Positions 42,720-52,322 of a DNA stretch of 64,000 nucleotides are shown piece after piece. The notes beneath the pieces were generated by a model, which was not told the DNA's origin, searched no databases, and was given only the letters and a program-made list of their open reading frames with translations. Each line of letters opens with the position of its first letter. The stretch's first letter is position 1. Source of the DNA: Nitratireductor thuwali (GTDB taxonomy: Bacteria > Pseudomonadota > Alphaproteobacteria > Rhizobiales > Rhizobiaceae); contig NZ_CP030942.1 in NCBI RefSeq assembly GCF_036621415.1, positions 42,501 to 106,500 of the forward strand, given 5' to 3'. Made by a program: the position numbers and the translations under genes.

Positions 42720-44234
42720 ATGAAGCGCCCGAACATCCTCATCCTGATGGCCGATCAGCTTAACGGAACCCTGTTCCCCGACGGTCCGGCCGAATTCCTG
42801 CACGCGCCCAACCTTGCCGCCCTTGCCGGGCGGTCCGCCCGCTTCGCCAACACCTATACGGCAAGCCCGCTCTGCGCTCCCGGACGCGCATCCTTCATGT
42901 CCGGCCAACTGCCGGGCCGCACGCGCGTCTACGACAATGCTGCCGAGTTCGCCTCCGACATTCCCACCTATGCGCACCACCTGCGCCGCGCCGGCTATCA
43001 CACCTGCCTTTCCGGCAAGATGCATTTCGTCGGCCCGGACCAGCTCCATGGCTATGAGGAGCGGCTGACGACGGACATCTATCCAGCGGATTTCGGCTGG
43101 ACGCCCGACTACACCCGTCCCGGCGAGCGCATCGACTGGTGGTACCACAACCTCGGCTCAGTGACCGGCGCCGGCGTAGCCGAGATCACCAACCAGCTCG
43201 AATATGACGACGAGGTCGCCTATAACGCCACCCACAAGCTCTACGATCTGGCGCGCGGGCAAGACCCCCGACCCTGGTGCCTGACGGTGAGCTTCACCCA
43301 CCCGCACGACCCATACGTGGCCCGCCGCCGTTTCTGGGACCTCTACGAGAACTGTCCCGCCCTCGATCCGGCCGTCCTCCCCATCCCCTTCGAAGAGCAG
43401 GACCCGCATTCCAGGCGGCTTATGCTTGCCAGCGACCACGCCGCCTACGAGATAACGCCGGAAGACGTGCGCCGCTCCCGCCGGGCCTATTTCGCCAACA
43501 TCTCCTATCTTGACGAGAAGATCGGGGAGATCCTCGACGTCCTCGAGCGCACGCACCAGGCGGATAATACCATCGTCGTCTTCCTCTCCGACCATGGGGA
43601 CATGCTCGGCGAGCGCGGCATGTGGTTCAAGATGAGCTTTTTTGAGGGATCGGCCCGCGTGCCGCTGATGATCGCCGCGCCGGGCCTGCCGGCCGCGCGC
43701 GTCGATGCACCGGTTTCCACGCTGGATGTCGTGCCCACGCTCGCCGCTCTTGCCGGCGTCGATCTGGCCGAGGTGCTGCCCTGGACCGACGGCGAAAGCC
43801 TTGTGGAGGTGGCGTCGGGCAACCATCGGCGCGCGCCGGTGCCGATGGAATATGCGGCCGAGGGTTCTCACGCGCCGCTCGTGGCGCTCCGCGAGGGATG
43901 CTTCAAGCTCGTGCTGTGCGAACTCGATCCGCCTCAGCTCTTCGACCTGGAGGCGGACCCGCGGGAGCTTTCCAACCTCGCCGTCCAGCCGGCCCATGCC
44001 GAAACGCTCGCCGCGATGACCAAGGCGGCGAGGGAGCGTTGGGATCTCGATCGTTTCGATGCCGAGATCCGCGCCAGCCAGGCGCGCCGGCACGTGGTTT
44101 ACGGGGCGCTGCGCAACGGGGCCTACTACCCCTGGGACTACCAGCCGCTGCAGCGCGCTTCGGAACGCTACATGCGAAACCACATGGACCTCAACGTGCT
44201 GGAAGAGGAGAAGCGCTTTCCGCGCGGCGAGTAG
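42720..44234 (+). CDS. betC: Choline-sulfatase
   Basis: A 504-residue sulfatase hydrolysing choline-O-sulfate to choline and sulfate. The formylglycine signature is C-A-P-G-R in SPLCAPGRASFMSGQLPGR (~54), with NILILMADQLNGTLFP providing metal-binding Asp residues and VFLSDHGDMLGERGMWFK the second Asp-His site. The C-terminal LNVLEEEKRFPRGE is typical of BetC. Start at ATG 42720 with GGGAG upstream. No signal peptide, so cytoplasmic. The choline can feed glycine betaine synthesis (betBA not in the window). Confidence 0.92.
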   Translation: MKRPNILILMADQLNGTLFPDGPAEFLHAPNLAALAGRSARFANTYTASPLCAPGRASFMSGQLPGRTRVYDNAAEFASDIPTYAHHLRRAGYHTCLSGKMHFVGPDQLHGYEERLTTDIYPADFGWTPDYTRPGERIDWWYHNLGSVTGAGVAEITNQLEYDDEVAYNATHKLYDLARGQDPRPWCLTVSFTHPHDPYVARRRFWDLYENCPALDPAVLPIPFEEQDPHSRRLMLASDHAAYEITPEDVRRSRRAYFANISYLDEKIGEILDVLERTHQADNTIVVFLSDHGDMLGERGMWFKMSFFEGSARVPLMIAAPGLPAARVDAPVSTLDVVPTLAALAGVDLAEVLPWTDGESLVEVASGNHRRAPVPMEYAAEGSHAPLVALREGCFKLVLCELDPPQLFDLEADPRELSNLAVQPAHAETLAAMTKAARERWDLDRFDAEIRASQARRHVVYGALRNGAYYPWDYQPLQRASERYMRNHMDLNVLEEEKRFPRGE

Positions 44235-44560
44235 AAGCGGCGCGAACTAAGCGCCCCGCTTGTACATCCGCCGGGGACGGGTAGCGCCAACGGCGCTTGC
44301 TTGCCATTGCGCATCGATACGGTCCAGTCCGCTTGGTATCCGGCCCAGCCCGCACATCCCGCAGCTCATTGGCCGACGGCTCGGAAATCCGCCAGCTGAT
44401 TTGATCGCAACGTCAGACAACGGGTCGGCCCGCAGGGCCCGTCCTGCTCGTCGGCCTGCCGGCTGGTCTATTTTTGCAGGCGGAGGGAACACCGCGCGCG
44501 GATGAAGGTTCAGCAGCCGTGAATAAGCAGTACCTCAAACTCGATCGGGAGAATCTAACC
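44235..44560. other. Intergenic region without recognisable gene
   Basis: About 325 bases after betC. No convincing coding sequence or RNA gene; the last 60 bases carry the promoter side of the HdeA-like gene (GGGAG at 44547-44551). Confidence 0.45.
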
Positions 44561-45127
44561 ATGAAAAAACTTCTCATGACCTCGGTTGGCGCAGTTGCGC
44601 TGACAGTAGGGGCCGGCGTCGCGCTGGCGCAAACGGACAGCGGCGCTTCGGCAAACGGAATGGGCATGTCGCCTGACACCATTACCTGTGCGCAGATCGT
44701 GGAATTGGAGACTGAGGACCAGGAGCGCACGCTGTATTTCATCGCCGGCTATCAATTAGCGCACGGATCCGACACCTCGGCCGCGGCCTCCGGGACGGCC
44801 ACGACAGGTGATACTACCGCTTCGGCGGAGACCGGCACGACCGGCGGCGCGGCCGGCACGACCGAACCGTCCGACACGACAGCCGAGGCCGATACCGACG
44901 CTACCGGCGACGCCGCGGGCACCGATACCGCAGCCACGGCTGAAACGGACGCGACGGGCACGACTGCCAGTACCGACACGACGACCACTGCCGGCACGAC
45001 CGGTGACATGGGAGCCGGGGGCACCATGCCCGAAATCGACGTCGAGACCGTCATGACCACCTGCCGGGAGGGTCCGGACCGGATCGTTGTCGATGTCCTC
45101 GGTGAACAGGGCGGCACCATGCAGTAG
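44561..45127 (+). CDS. Exported HdeA-like protein with low-complexity Thr/Ala insert
   Basis: A 188-residue secreted protein. Signal peptide MKKLLMTSVGAVALTVGAGVALA. Two short ordered parts, TITCAQIVELETEDQERTLY (with FIAGYQLAHGS) and MPEIDVETVMTTCREGPDRI, look like the two halves of the HdeA/HdeB acid-chaperone fold, each with one Cys able to form the family's disulfide. Between them lie about 90 residues made almost only of Thr, Ala, Gly, Asp, Ser and Glu. HdeA proteins are normally ~100 residues. The insert is probably a disordered linker. A periplasmic stress role is inferred. Confidence 0.7.
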   Translation: MKKLLMTSVGAVALTVGAGVALAQTDSGASANGMGMSPDTITCAQIVELETEDQERTLYFIAGYQLAHGSDTSAAASGTATTGDTTASAETGTTGGAAGTTEPSDTTAEADTDATGDAAGTDTAATAETDATGTTASTDTTTTAGTTGDMGAGGTMPEIDVETVMTTCREGPDRIVVDVLGEQGGTMQ

Positions 45128-45151
45128 CCCGGCTCGCCGGCCGGAATGCCT

Positions 45152-45169
45152 GCCGCCCTTTCGGGCGGC
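45152..45169. terminator. Rho-independent-type hairpin between converging genes
   Basis: GCCGCCC (45152-45158) and GGGCGGC (45163-45169) form a 7-bp GC stem with a TTTC loop, 24 bases after the HdeA-like stop and before the end of the opposing AraC gene. No long T-run, so likely a bidirectional stop with moderate strength. Confidence 0.5.
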
Positions 45170-45266
45170 GGGCGCCCGCAAGCCTTTGCGGATCGCGCGA
45201 TTGCCGCGAGCACGGAAATGCACGTGGGCGGCTGTCTCCTCGGGGTCCTCCTGTTTCAGGCGGCGG

Positions 45267-46187
45267 CTACACGAACGACCGCTTCTGCCGCATCTCGAAA
45301 GGCGTCACGCCGTAGGCATCCCTGAAGTGGACGTAGAACTGGCTTTGTGAGGAAAAGCCGGACTGGTAGGCCACATTGGCGATCGACAGATTGCCTTCGA
45401 ACAGCAGCGCCCGCGTCCGGATAAGCCTCATCCGGATGATGAAGCGGCGCATGGGCGTGCGCATCACGCGCGTAAACAGGTTGAGCGCGTAATTGGGATG
45501 CAGACCGACGACCCTGGCAATGTCCTTTGCCGCGATCGGCTCTGTCAGATGTTCATGGATATGGCGCACCATCGAGACGACATATTGCAGCGGCGTAGCC
45601 GTGCGTGGTCCTGGCTCCAATGCGTCTACCCATGGCGGCAGGCATTCATCCCATCCGACAAGGGCGGCGCGCCGCAGCATGGTGGTGATTTCCTGCTTCA
45701 ATATATCCGCCCGCTCGGCATCGCCGCTGCGGTAGTCCCGGTACCATCTTTGAAGAAGGCGGTCGTCCACAGCGTCGGTCGGCAGCAAAATGACGCCGCC
45801 GCCGATCATGGTCTCCGTCAACCGGCCAAGGCCCGTCATGCATAGAAATGCATCGAGCGGCAGGTAGATGTTGCATTGGAGGGCGTGCGCGTCGGCCCCG
45901 CGGTCGATATTTACCGCTTGATGCGGAATGCCGGCCCAGAACATCGCAAGCCGTCGCGGCGGGATTTCGACGGAACGGCCGTCGAAGCGATAGGCCATTG
46001 CGCCTTTCGTCAGCCAGTTGAACTCGATATGGCCGTGCCAGTGCTCGGTCTCCATCGGCCGGGATGCAAACCAGCGCATGCCAAACCGGCCAAACGCCTT
46101 GCTGCCGGCGTAAAACCGCCGGTCGGGCCGGGGCAATGGCTTTGCCTTTTCCTGGCCGGCTGAACCTGCTGTTTGCGGCACGCTCAC
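45267..46187 (-). CDS. AraC-family transcriptional regulator (MelR-like)
   Basis: A 306-residue regulator. The N-terminal cupin-like sensing domain includes EHWHGHIEFNWLTKGAMAY and PRRLAMFWAGIPHQ; the C-terminal double helix-turn-helix has PIAAKDIARVVGLHPNYALN and LSIANVAYQSGFSSQSQFY then VHFRDAYGVTPFEMR. Divergent from an alpha-galactosidase gene with a 122-bp spacer, it should activate that gene in response to an alpha-galactoside. Confidence 0.88.
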   Translation of the reverse strand: MSVPQTAGSAGQEKAKPLPRPDRRFYAGSKAFGRFGMRWFASRPMETEHWHGHIEFNWLTKGAMAYRFDGRSVEIPPRRLAMFWAGIPHQAVNIDRGADAHALQCNIYLPLDAFLCMTGLGRLTETMIGGGVILLPTDAVDDRLLQRWYRDYRSGDAERADILKQEITTMLRRAALVGWDECLPPWVDALEPGPRTATPLQYVVSMVRHIHEHLTEPIAAKDIARVVGLHPNYALNLFTRVMRTPMRRFIIRMRLIRTRALLFEGNLSIANVAYQSGFSSQSQFYVHFRDAYGVTPFEMRQKRSFV

Positions 46188-46309
46188 TGCCCTCCTCGCC
46201 CACTCGTCTTTAAAAACCGGAACAGATGCTTAGAGAACCGGATTGCGCGCAATGGCGCAAGAGGTACGCTTCGCCCTGACATTGCCGCCTGAATTTCGGA
46301 GCCAACGGA

Positions 46310-47677
46310 ATGGCACAGCCAAGAATCGCCTTTATCGGCGCCGGCTCGACCGTCTTCATGAAGAACATCATCGGAGACGTGTTGCAGCGCCCCGCTCTCG
46401 GCGGAGCGACCGTAGCGCTGATGGATGTCGACCCGCAGCGCCTGGACGAAAGCGCCCTCGTCGCCGGCAAGCTCGCCGCCACGCTCGGCGTCTCCGCCAA
46501 GGTGGAAACCTATACGGACCGGCGCGCCGCCCTTGAGGGCGCCGACTTCGTCATCGTCGCCTTTCAGATCGGCGGCTATCAGCCGTCGACCGTGATCGAC
46601 TTCGAGGTGCCGAAGAAATACGGCCTGCGGCAGACCATCGCCGACACGATTGGCGTGGGCGGCATCATGCGCGGCATCCGTACCGTGCCGCATCTGTGGA
46701 AAGTGTGCGAGGACATGCTGGAGGTCTGCCCCCAAGCCATCCTCCTGCAATATGTGAACCCGATGGCCATCAACACCTGGGCAATCGCGGAAAAGTTTCC
46801 GCAGATCAGGCAGGTGGGCCTGTGCCATTCGGTTCAGGGCACGGCCTGCGAGCTCGCGCGCGAGCTCGGGATTGCGGTCGGCAACGTCCGATACCGCGCC
46901 GCCGGCATCAACCACATGGCCTTCTACCTCACTTTCGAGGAGAAGATGGCGGACGGCAGCTTCCGCGACCTTTATCCCGACCTCTTGAAGGGATATCTGG
47001 AAGGCCGGCTCCCGAAACACCGGTCCATGCCGCGCTGCCCGAACAAGGTACGCTTCGAAATGCTGCTGCGCCTCGGTTATTTCGTGACCGAAAGCTCGGA
47101 GCATTTCGCCGAATACACGCCCTGGTTCATCAAGCGCGACCGGCCGGACCTGATCGAAAAATTCGCAATCCCGCTCGATGAGTATCCCAGGCGCTGCATC
47201 GAGCAGATCGAGAGCTGGAAGGCGCAGGCGGAGCGGTACAAGACGACCGACCGCATGAAGGTGGAGGCCAGCCACGAATATGCCTCCTCCATTGTCAACG
47301 CCGTGTGGACGGGCGAGCCTTCGGTCATCTATGGCAACGTGCCGAACGACGGCTACATCACCTCGCTGCCTCGAGGCTGCGCCGTCGAAGTGCCCTGCCT
47401 GGTCGATGCGAATGGCATCCAGCCGACCGTCGTGGGCAAGCTGCCCCCGCAACTGACGGCGATGATGCGCTCGAACATCAGCGTGCAGGAGCTGACGGTC
47501 GCCGCCCTCATGTCGGAGAACCGCGAGCACATCTACCACGCTGCGATGATGGATCCGCACACCGCCGCGGAGCTCGACCTCGAGCAGATCTGGAATCTCG
47601 TCGACGAGCTTATCGCCGCCCATGGCGGCATGCTTCCCGAATGGACGCGCGCGGAGGCGAAGCGACAGGTCTCCTAG
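46310..47677 (+). CDS. Glycoside hydrolase family 4 alpha-galactosidase-like enzyme
   Basis: A 455-residue GH4 enzyme using NAD and a divalent metal. It opens with the Rossmann motif RIAFIGAGSTVFMKNIIGDV, then LMDVDPQRLDES, and the GH4 metal/substrate motifs YVNPMAINTWA, LCHSVQGTACELA (Cys and His ligands) and RAAGINHMAFYL. Length and CHSVQ motif match MelA-type alpha-galactosidases. GGAGCC precedes the ATG. No transporter is adjacent, so uptake of the sugar is by other genes. Confidence 0.88.
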   Translation: MAQPRIAFIGAGSTVFMKNIIGDVLQRPALGGATVALMDVDPQRLDESALVAGKLAATLGVSAKVETYTDRRAALEGADFVIVAFQIGGYQPSTVIDFEVPKKYGLRQTIADTIGVGGIMRGIRTVPHLWKVCEDMLEVCPQAILLQYVNPMAINTWAIAEKFPQIRQVGLCHSVQGTACELARELGIAVGNVRYRAAGINHMAFYLTFEEKMADGSFRDLYPDLLKGYLEGRLPKHRSMPRCPNKVRFEMLLRLGYFVTESSEHFAEYTPWFIKRDRPDLIEKFAIPLDEYPRRCIEQIESWKAQAERYKTTDRMKVEASHEYASSIVNAVWTGEPSVIYGNVPNDGYITSLPRGCAVEVPCLVDANGIQPTVVGKLPPQLTAMMRSNISVQELTVAALMSENREHIYHAAMMDPHTAAELDLEQIWNLVDELIAAHGGMLPEWTRAEAKRQVS

Positions 47678-47831
47678 TTGGGTTTCCTCCCAACTTGCGC
47701 CCTGTCTTTGCGGCCGGGCGTCTTTTTGGGTTTGCCCCCCTCACGGCTCAGCCGGAACCTATGTCAGCGGTTCCAGTTGGGGGCGAACCGGCAGCGCCGG
47801 CTGCAGGTTCCCCCAAGCCAAGGAGACCTAC

Positions 47832-48710
47832 ATGTTCTTTCGGACCAACAAGTATCAGTACAATGCTAAACCGGAGCGACCGGATCCCGTATACGCGAAG
47901 AAGCTTCAGGAAGTCCTGGGCGGCCAGTGGGGCGAGATCAGCGTCATGATGACCTATCTCTTCCAAGGTTGGAACTGTCGCGCTCCTGAAAAGTACCGCG
48001 ACATGATCCTCGATATCGGTACCGAAGAGATCGCTCATGTTGAGATGCTGGCCACCATGATCGCGCGGCTGCTCGAGACCTCGCCAGTGGAAGCGCGCGA
48101 GGACGCCGCCAAGAACTCGGCCATTGGCGCAGTGCTCGGCGGCACTCGCATGGAGGATGTGCTCGTCTCCGGGATGAACCCTCAGCACGCCATAGTTTCA
48201 GGCCAGGGAGCGACCCCTACCGACAGTGTCGGCTATCCCTGGAACGCCCGCTACACCATATCCTCGGGCAATCTTCTTGCCGACTTCCGTTTCAACGTTA
48301 CCGCCGAATCGCAGGGACGGCTTCAGGTCTGCCGGCTCTACGAGATGACCGACGACCCGGGCGTGCGGGACATGCTCTCATTCCTGATCGCTCGGGACAC
48401 CATGCACCAGAACCAATGGCTCGCCGCCATCGCCGAGCTCGAGGCGGACGGGCTGGATATGACGCCTGCTCCCGCTACGTTCCCGCAGGAGCGAGAGAAG
48501 TCCGAGGTGGCGTATCAGTTCTGGAACTGCTCTGACGGCACCGCGAGCGAGCAAGGCCGCTGGGCCAAAGGTCCCACTCCGGACGGCAAGGGCAAGTTCG
48601 AATATCTGGCCGACCCTCAGCCCTTGGGCGAAACGGTCGAAGAGCTCGCGGCGGGCGATCCGCGCCTCCACGGCACGCCTAAGAAGCCGAAGCCGCCGGT
48701 CGCGTCGTAA
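47832..48710 (+). CDS. Manganese catalase
   Basis: A 292-residue ferritin-like dimanganese catalase that disproportionates hydrogen peroxide. Metal ligands are visible: Glu in GEISVMMTY (~35), Glu and His in GTEEIAHVEM (~66-70), Glu in VTAESQGRLQVCR and His in ARDTMHQNQW. The C-terminal tail is Pro/Lys-rich. AGGAGACC is 5 bases before the ATG. No regulator adjacent; a hairpin terminator follows. Confidence 0.92.
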   Translation: MFFRTNKYQYNAKPERPDPVYAKKLQEVLGGQWGEISVMMTYLFQGWNCRAPEKYRDMILDIGTEEIAHVEMLATMIARLLETSPVEAREDAAKNSAIGAVLGGTRMEDVLVSGMNPQHAIVSGQGATPTDSVGYPWNARYTISSGNLLADFRFNVTAESQGRLQVCRLYEMTDDPGVRDMLSFLIARDTMHQNQWLAAIAELEADGLDMTPAPATFPQEREKSEVAYQFWNCSDGTASEQGRWAKGPTPDGKGKFEYLADPQPLGETVEELAAGDPRLHGTPKKPKPPVAS

Positions 48711-48719
48711 CAATTTCAG

Positions 48720-48753
48720 CTCCCACCAGGAGCCGGTAGCGCACTGGTGGGAG
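48720..48753 (+). terminator. Terminator hairpin after manganese catalase
   Basis: CTCCCACCA (48720-48728) pairs exactly with TGGTGGGAG (48745-48753) around a 16-base loop, beginning 10 bases after the catalase stop. A short TT follows. Reasonable transcription stop, though without a strong T-tract. Confidence 0.6.
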
Positions 48754-49039
48754 TTGCCGCATGTCGCCTCCCCCGATGGGCTGGTACAGACGAAGATGGC
48801 GAGGTCCAACGCCTCCTTCTCGGGAGCGCCGCGCAATGAGTCGATGCGTTGCCGCCGGCGGGAGACGGATTGAGTTCTTGATCGGCGGCCAATCAGCCTC
48901 CATATTGTGCGAGCGCCTCTTTGTTTTCGAGAGTGCCTGTACTTTCGGATGCTGCCCCAGGAAGGCATTTCGGCATCCGCCCCACATCGACCGACATCTA
49001 TCGGATTTCCGCTCGGCCGATCCACTATTTGGAGGCAAA
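48754..49039. other. Intergenic region without recognisable gene
   Basis: About 285 bases. Open frames run through it but none with a start supported by a ribosome site; the HTH protein's site GGAGG is at 49031-49035. Confidence 0.4.
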
Positions 49040-49303
49040 ATGGCTACTGCAACGCCCTTTGCGCTGCCAGAGGCAGTGTCCAATGCGATATCAGCGGGGA
49101 CGAGCATCGTCCGTGCTTACCGGGAACATCTCGGCTACACTATAGAGGACGTGGCCGTCACGAGCGGCCTGACCGCCGAAGAGATAGAACAGATCGAAGC
49201 CGGCCACCGCTTCGACAAGGGCTACCGGGAGCGGATCGCCCGGGCGCTGTCGCTGCCAGATGGCGTGTTCGATCTGGAATCGGACATATCTGACGCAGCG
49301 TGA
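49040..49303 (+). CDS. Small helix-turn-helix (XRE-like) protein
   Basis: An 87-residue protein with one XRE-type helix-turn-helix: RAYREHLGYTIEDVAVTSGL and TAEEIEQIEAGHRFDKGYRE, ending RIARALSLPDGVFDL. GGAGGCAAA immediately precedes the ATG, which decides the start against longer frames. A DNA-binding role is likely, target unknown. Stands alone. Confidence 0.72.
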   Translation: MATATPFALPEAVSNAISAGTSIVRAYREHLGYTIEDVAVTSGLTAEEIEQIEAGHRFDKGYRERIARALSLPDGVFDLESDISDAA

Positions 49304-49881
49304 GAGCTGAACGCCGATGGCCGCAGCTCGCAAGGTGTCCAGCCACGCAATGGTCAAGCCGAGAAGGATGGCGGTGCGATGACGGCCTCTGCGACTGCGG
49401 CCGGGTGACGGACCGCGCCAGGGGCCGAACAAGCCACTGTGAGCCAGGGCCGCAATGCCGAAGATCAAGATTGCGGCACCAGGAAAGATGGAAATCACCC
49501 GTCTCAGTTCGAAAGCGAGCGCGGCAGAGCGCGCGGGTTTTTCTCCGGAAGATCGATAGCATTACCTGAACCAGTCCCCAAAGGGCCCCGAATCCAGCTC
49601 GTGTCGCAAACGGCATTGAGCAATCCAGGAAAAGTGGAAGCGGTTTTCGTCCGGACCTTCGCAAGATCAAGTCGATGGAATCACCTGGCGTCCCGCATGG
49701 ATGCGGAAAGCGCCGTGGGTCCGGAGCCATGGGATTGAGGGCCGCCGGCAAAAGCTAAAAAATCCGGTGGTTCTGTCGAATACACGTCCAGCCGATCGTC
49801 CTTGGATCGCAAATGACGCCAAAAGGCGCAGATGCCGCCGCTTGGCCGGCGATTGTTGATCGAAACAGGGAGCAACCGGGG
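49304..49881. other. Region without confident gene
   Basis: About 580 bases between the HTH gene and an MFS gene. On the minus strand, GTG at 49498 opens VISIFPGAAILIFGIAALAH with SGLFGPW, a possible small membrane protein, but the frame continues antisense through the HTH gene and matches no family I know. Otherwise nothing seen; the promoter of the MFS operon should lie at the right end. Confidence 0.35.
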
Positions 49882-51084
49882 ATGGACGATTCGTACCGCT
49901 GGGTAATCATCGGCGCGGGCGCGCTTATGGGCTGTGTCGCCATGGGGGCGATGTTTTCGCTGGCGGTCTTCCTGGACCCGATGTCCGCGGCAACCGGCTG
50001 GTCGCGTACAGGCATTTCCAGCGCGATGACGGTCAATTTCCTGGCCATGGCCCTCGGCAATTTCGGCTGGGGCGCGGCAAGCGACCGCTTCGGCACCCGC
50101 ATCGTCGTGCTCATCGGCGCGGTGTTGCTCGGGCTCGCGCTGGTGCTGGCGAGCCGGGCCCAATCGCAACTCGAGTTCCAACTGACTTACGGCATTCTCG
50201 TCGGGCTGTCGGCAAGCGCCTTCTTTGCACCCATGATTGCAGCGGCCACGGGCTGGTTCGACAAGAACCGCAGCCTTGCGGTCTCGCTCGTCTCGGTGGG
50301 CATGGGCGTGGCGCCGATGACGATCTCGCCCTTCGCGCGATGGCTGATCTCGACCTATGATTGGCGCACGGCGATGCTGGCCATCGGCCTTACCGCCTGG
50401 GCGCTGCTGATACCGGCCGCCTTGCTGGTGCGCCGCCCACCTGCGCCGGTCGCAGCCGACGCCGCGTCCGGTCTCGCCGCCGGCGCCCACGGCGTTTCGG
50501 TGGGGACGGCGCTCCGGTCTCCCCAGTTCCTGGTTCTTGGTCTCACCTTCCTTGCCTGCTGCGCCGCGCATTCCGGGCCGATCTTCCACATGATCAGCTA
50601 TGCCATGGTTTGCGGCGTGGCGCCGATGGCGGCGGTGAGCATCTACAGCGTCGAGGGCCTGGCGGGGCTCGGCGGCCGCGTTCTTTTCGGCGTCCTTGGT
50701 GATCGCTTCGGCGCCAAGCCGGTCCTGATCGCCGGGCTGCTGGTGCAGGCCCTGGCGATCGGGGCCTATACCGCCGTCAATCAGCTTGAGGAGTTCTATG
50801 TGCTCGCCGTGATCTTCGGCGCGACCTATGGCGGCGTCATGCCGCTCTACGCCGTGCTTGCCCGCGACTATTTCGGGCAGGCCGTGATGGGAACCGTGTT
50901 CGGTGCCGCGACCATGCTGTCGAGCATTGGCATGGCGTTCGGTCCGCTGGCGGGCGGCTGGGTGTTCGACGCTTTCGGCGCCTATGGCTGGCTGTTCATA
51001 GGATCCTCTGCCGTGGGCTTCGGCGCACTGGCGGTGGCCTTCGCCTTTCCGGCGCAGCCGCGCGAGCAGCTACGGCCGGCATAG
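49882..51084 (+). CDS. MFS transporter
   Basis: A 400-residue transporter with twelve predicted helices. YRWVIIGAGALMGCVAMGAM begins helix 1; ASDRFGTRIVVLIGAVLLG is the MFS loop 2-3 signature, repeated in the second half as GVLGDRFGAKPVLIAGLL. Similar to the monocarboxylate/oxalate-formate antiporter-like branch. Start at ATG 49882 with AGGGAG upstream; longer frame from 49813 unsupported. The following beta-propeller gene is 37 bp downstream, probably in the same operon. Substrate unknown. Confidence 0.85.
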   Translation: MDDSYRWVIIGAGALMGCVAMGAMFSLAVFLDPMSAATGWSRTGISSAMTVNFLAMALGNFGWGAASDRFGTRIVVLIGAVLLGLALVLASRAQSQLEFQLTYGILVGLSASAFFAPMIAAATGWFDKNRSLAVSLVSVGMGVAPMTISPFARWLISTYDWRTAMLAIGLTAWALLIPAALLVRRPPAPVAADAASGLAAGAHGVSVGTALRSPQFLVLGLTFLACCAAHSGPIFHMISYAMVCGVAPMAAVSIYSVEGLAGLGGRVLFGVLGDRFGAKPVLIAGLLVQALAIGAYTAVNQLEEFYVLAVIFGATYGGVMPLYAVLARDYFGQAVMGTVFGAATMLSSIGMAFGPLAGGWVFDAFGAYGWLFIGSSAVGFGALAVAFAFPAQPREQLRPA

Positions 51085-51121
51085 CGCCGGCAGCACGGTT
51101 GCCAGAACTTTTGTTCGAGAG

Positions 51122-52273
51122 ATGGAGGAAAAGTTGACGACGACGACAAGCATCTCTGACAGGCGGGCAGTCACGGAGCGGCGAGCGGATCTGGTTATTC
51201 TTGCCCTGTTGTTCCTGCTGACCGGGCTCTGCCCGTCCGCCGCGGCGTCGGCGGCGAAATGGAATGCCGCGACATGCGATGGCGAGGCCGACCCCGACTT
51301 CATCTGCGGCCCGGCCAATGCCGAGGATCTGGTCAGGATTCCGGGCACGCACTGGGTGCTGGCGAGCCACATGGCCGGTCCCGGCGAAACCCGAGGCATG
51401 TTCTATCTCTTGAATGCCGCCGACCACTCCTGGCGCAGCCTTGAAATCGATGCGATCCAGGCGGAACCCGACAGCGCCGCCTATCCCGATTGCCCCGGCC
51501 GGCCCGCCTCGGCCTCGTTCCATGGCCAGGGTCTGGCGCTCGCTGAGCGGGAGGACGGTCTGAGGCTGCTCGCTGTGGGACATGGCGGGCGAGAGGCAGT
51601 GGAGATCTTCGACATCGTGCTGGAGGCCGACAAGGAGCCGTCGCTCGTCTGGAGGGGCTGTGTGCCGGCGCCCGACGGTGCGCAGTTGAACAGCGTCGCG
51701 GCGTTGCCCGACGGAGCTTTCGCCGTGACCAAATTCTTCGACGAGAACGACACCGGATGGACGGAGAAGCTGACGGCCGGGAAAGCCACCGGAGCCGTGC
51801 TCGAATGGTCGCCTGGTAACGGCTGGGAGGAGGTCGAGGGAACCGCCATGTCGGGACCCAATGGCATCCTCGCAACGCCCGATGGCAGCGCCTATTTCGT
51901 CGCCGAATGGAGAGCCCGCAGGGTGCACAGGATCGAGCGCAGTGCTGTTTCGCCGCGGCGGCAATCGGTCGATATCGGCGTGTTTGCCGACAATCTGCAG
52001 TGGGATGAGGCAGGCCGCGTGCTGGTGACCGGGCAGCGCGCGGAGAATGTCGAGGCGTTCGCCGAATGCCCGATGAGCGACGCCCGCGTCTGCCACGGAG
52101 CCTTCGACGTGCTGCGCATCGATCCCGAGACCCTCAAGGCCGAGACGATTGTGCGCGATCCCGGATCCAAGGAGTTCGGATCAGGCACGACGGCGCTCGA
52201 TCTCGGATCCGAATACTGGATCGGCACCTTCCGAGGCAACCGCATCGCCCGCATCTCCAAAACTGGGCCGTGA
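51122..52273 (+). CDS. Exported SMP-30/gluconolactonase-like beta-propeller protein
   Basis: A 383-residue protein with an N-terminal hydrophobic segment (DLVILALLFLLTGLCPSAAA) that serves as signal or anchor. The rest is rich in propeller-type repeats: VWRGCVPAPDGAQLNSVAAL, SGPNGILATPDGSAYFVAEW, ADNLQWDEAGRVLVTGQ. This recalls SMP-30/strictosidine-synthase-like lactonases. Several Cys suggest disulfides. Either ATG 51122 or TTG 51134 (GGAGG 7 bases upstream) is the start. Function unknown; possibly a periplasmic lactonase acting on what the MFS transporter moves. Confidence 0.65.
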   Translation: MEEKLTTTTSISDRRAVTERRADLVILALLFLLTGLCPSAAASAAKWNAATCDGEADPDFICGPANAEDLVRIPGTHWVLASHMAGPGETRGMFYLLNAADHSWRSLEIDAIQAEPDSAAYPDCPGRPASASFHGQGLALAEREDGLRLLAVGHGGREAVEIFDIVLEADKEPSLVWRGCVPAPDGAQLNSVAALPDGAFAVTKFFDENDTGWTEKLTAGKATGAVLEWSPGNGWEEVEGTAMSGPNGILATPDGSAYFVAEWRARRVHRIERSAVSPRRQSVDIGVFADNLQWDEAGRVLVTGQRAENVEAFAECPMSDARVCHGAFDVLRIDPETLKAETIVRDPGSKEFGSGTTALDLGSEYWIGTFRGNRIARISKTGP

Positions 52274-52322
52274 TGCCGCGCATCGGCGCGCACGGGGGAA
52301 AGGTGCCACGGTTTTTCCGATC

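Noticed and set aside
44758..45008. Thr/Ala-rich codon repeats as a CRISPR or tandem DNA repeat
   Set aside because: The repetition is at the amino-acid level (low-complexity protein), with no regular repeat unit or spacers in the DNA.
49091..49498. Minus-strand membrane-like open frame opposite the HTH gene
   Set aside because: The opening residues are hydrophobic, but the frame runs antisense through a better-supported gene and becomes Arg-rich; not enough to call a gene.
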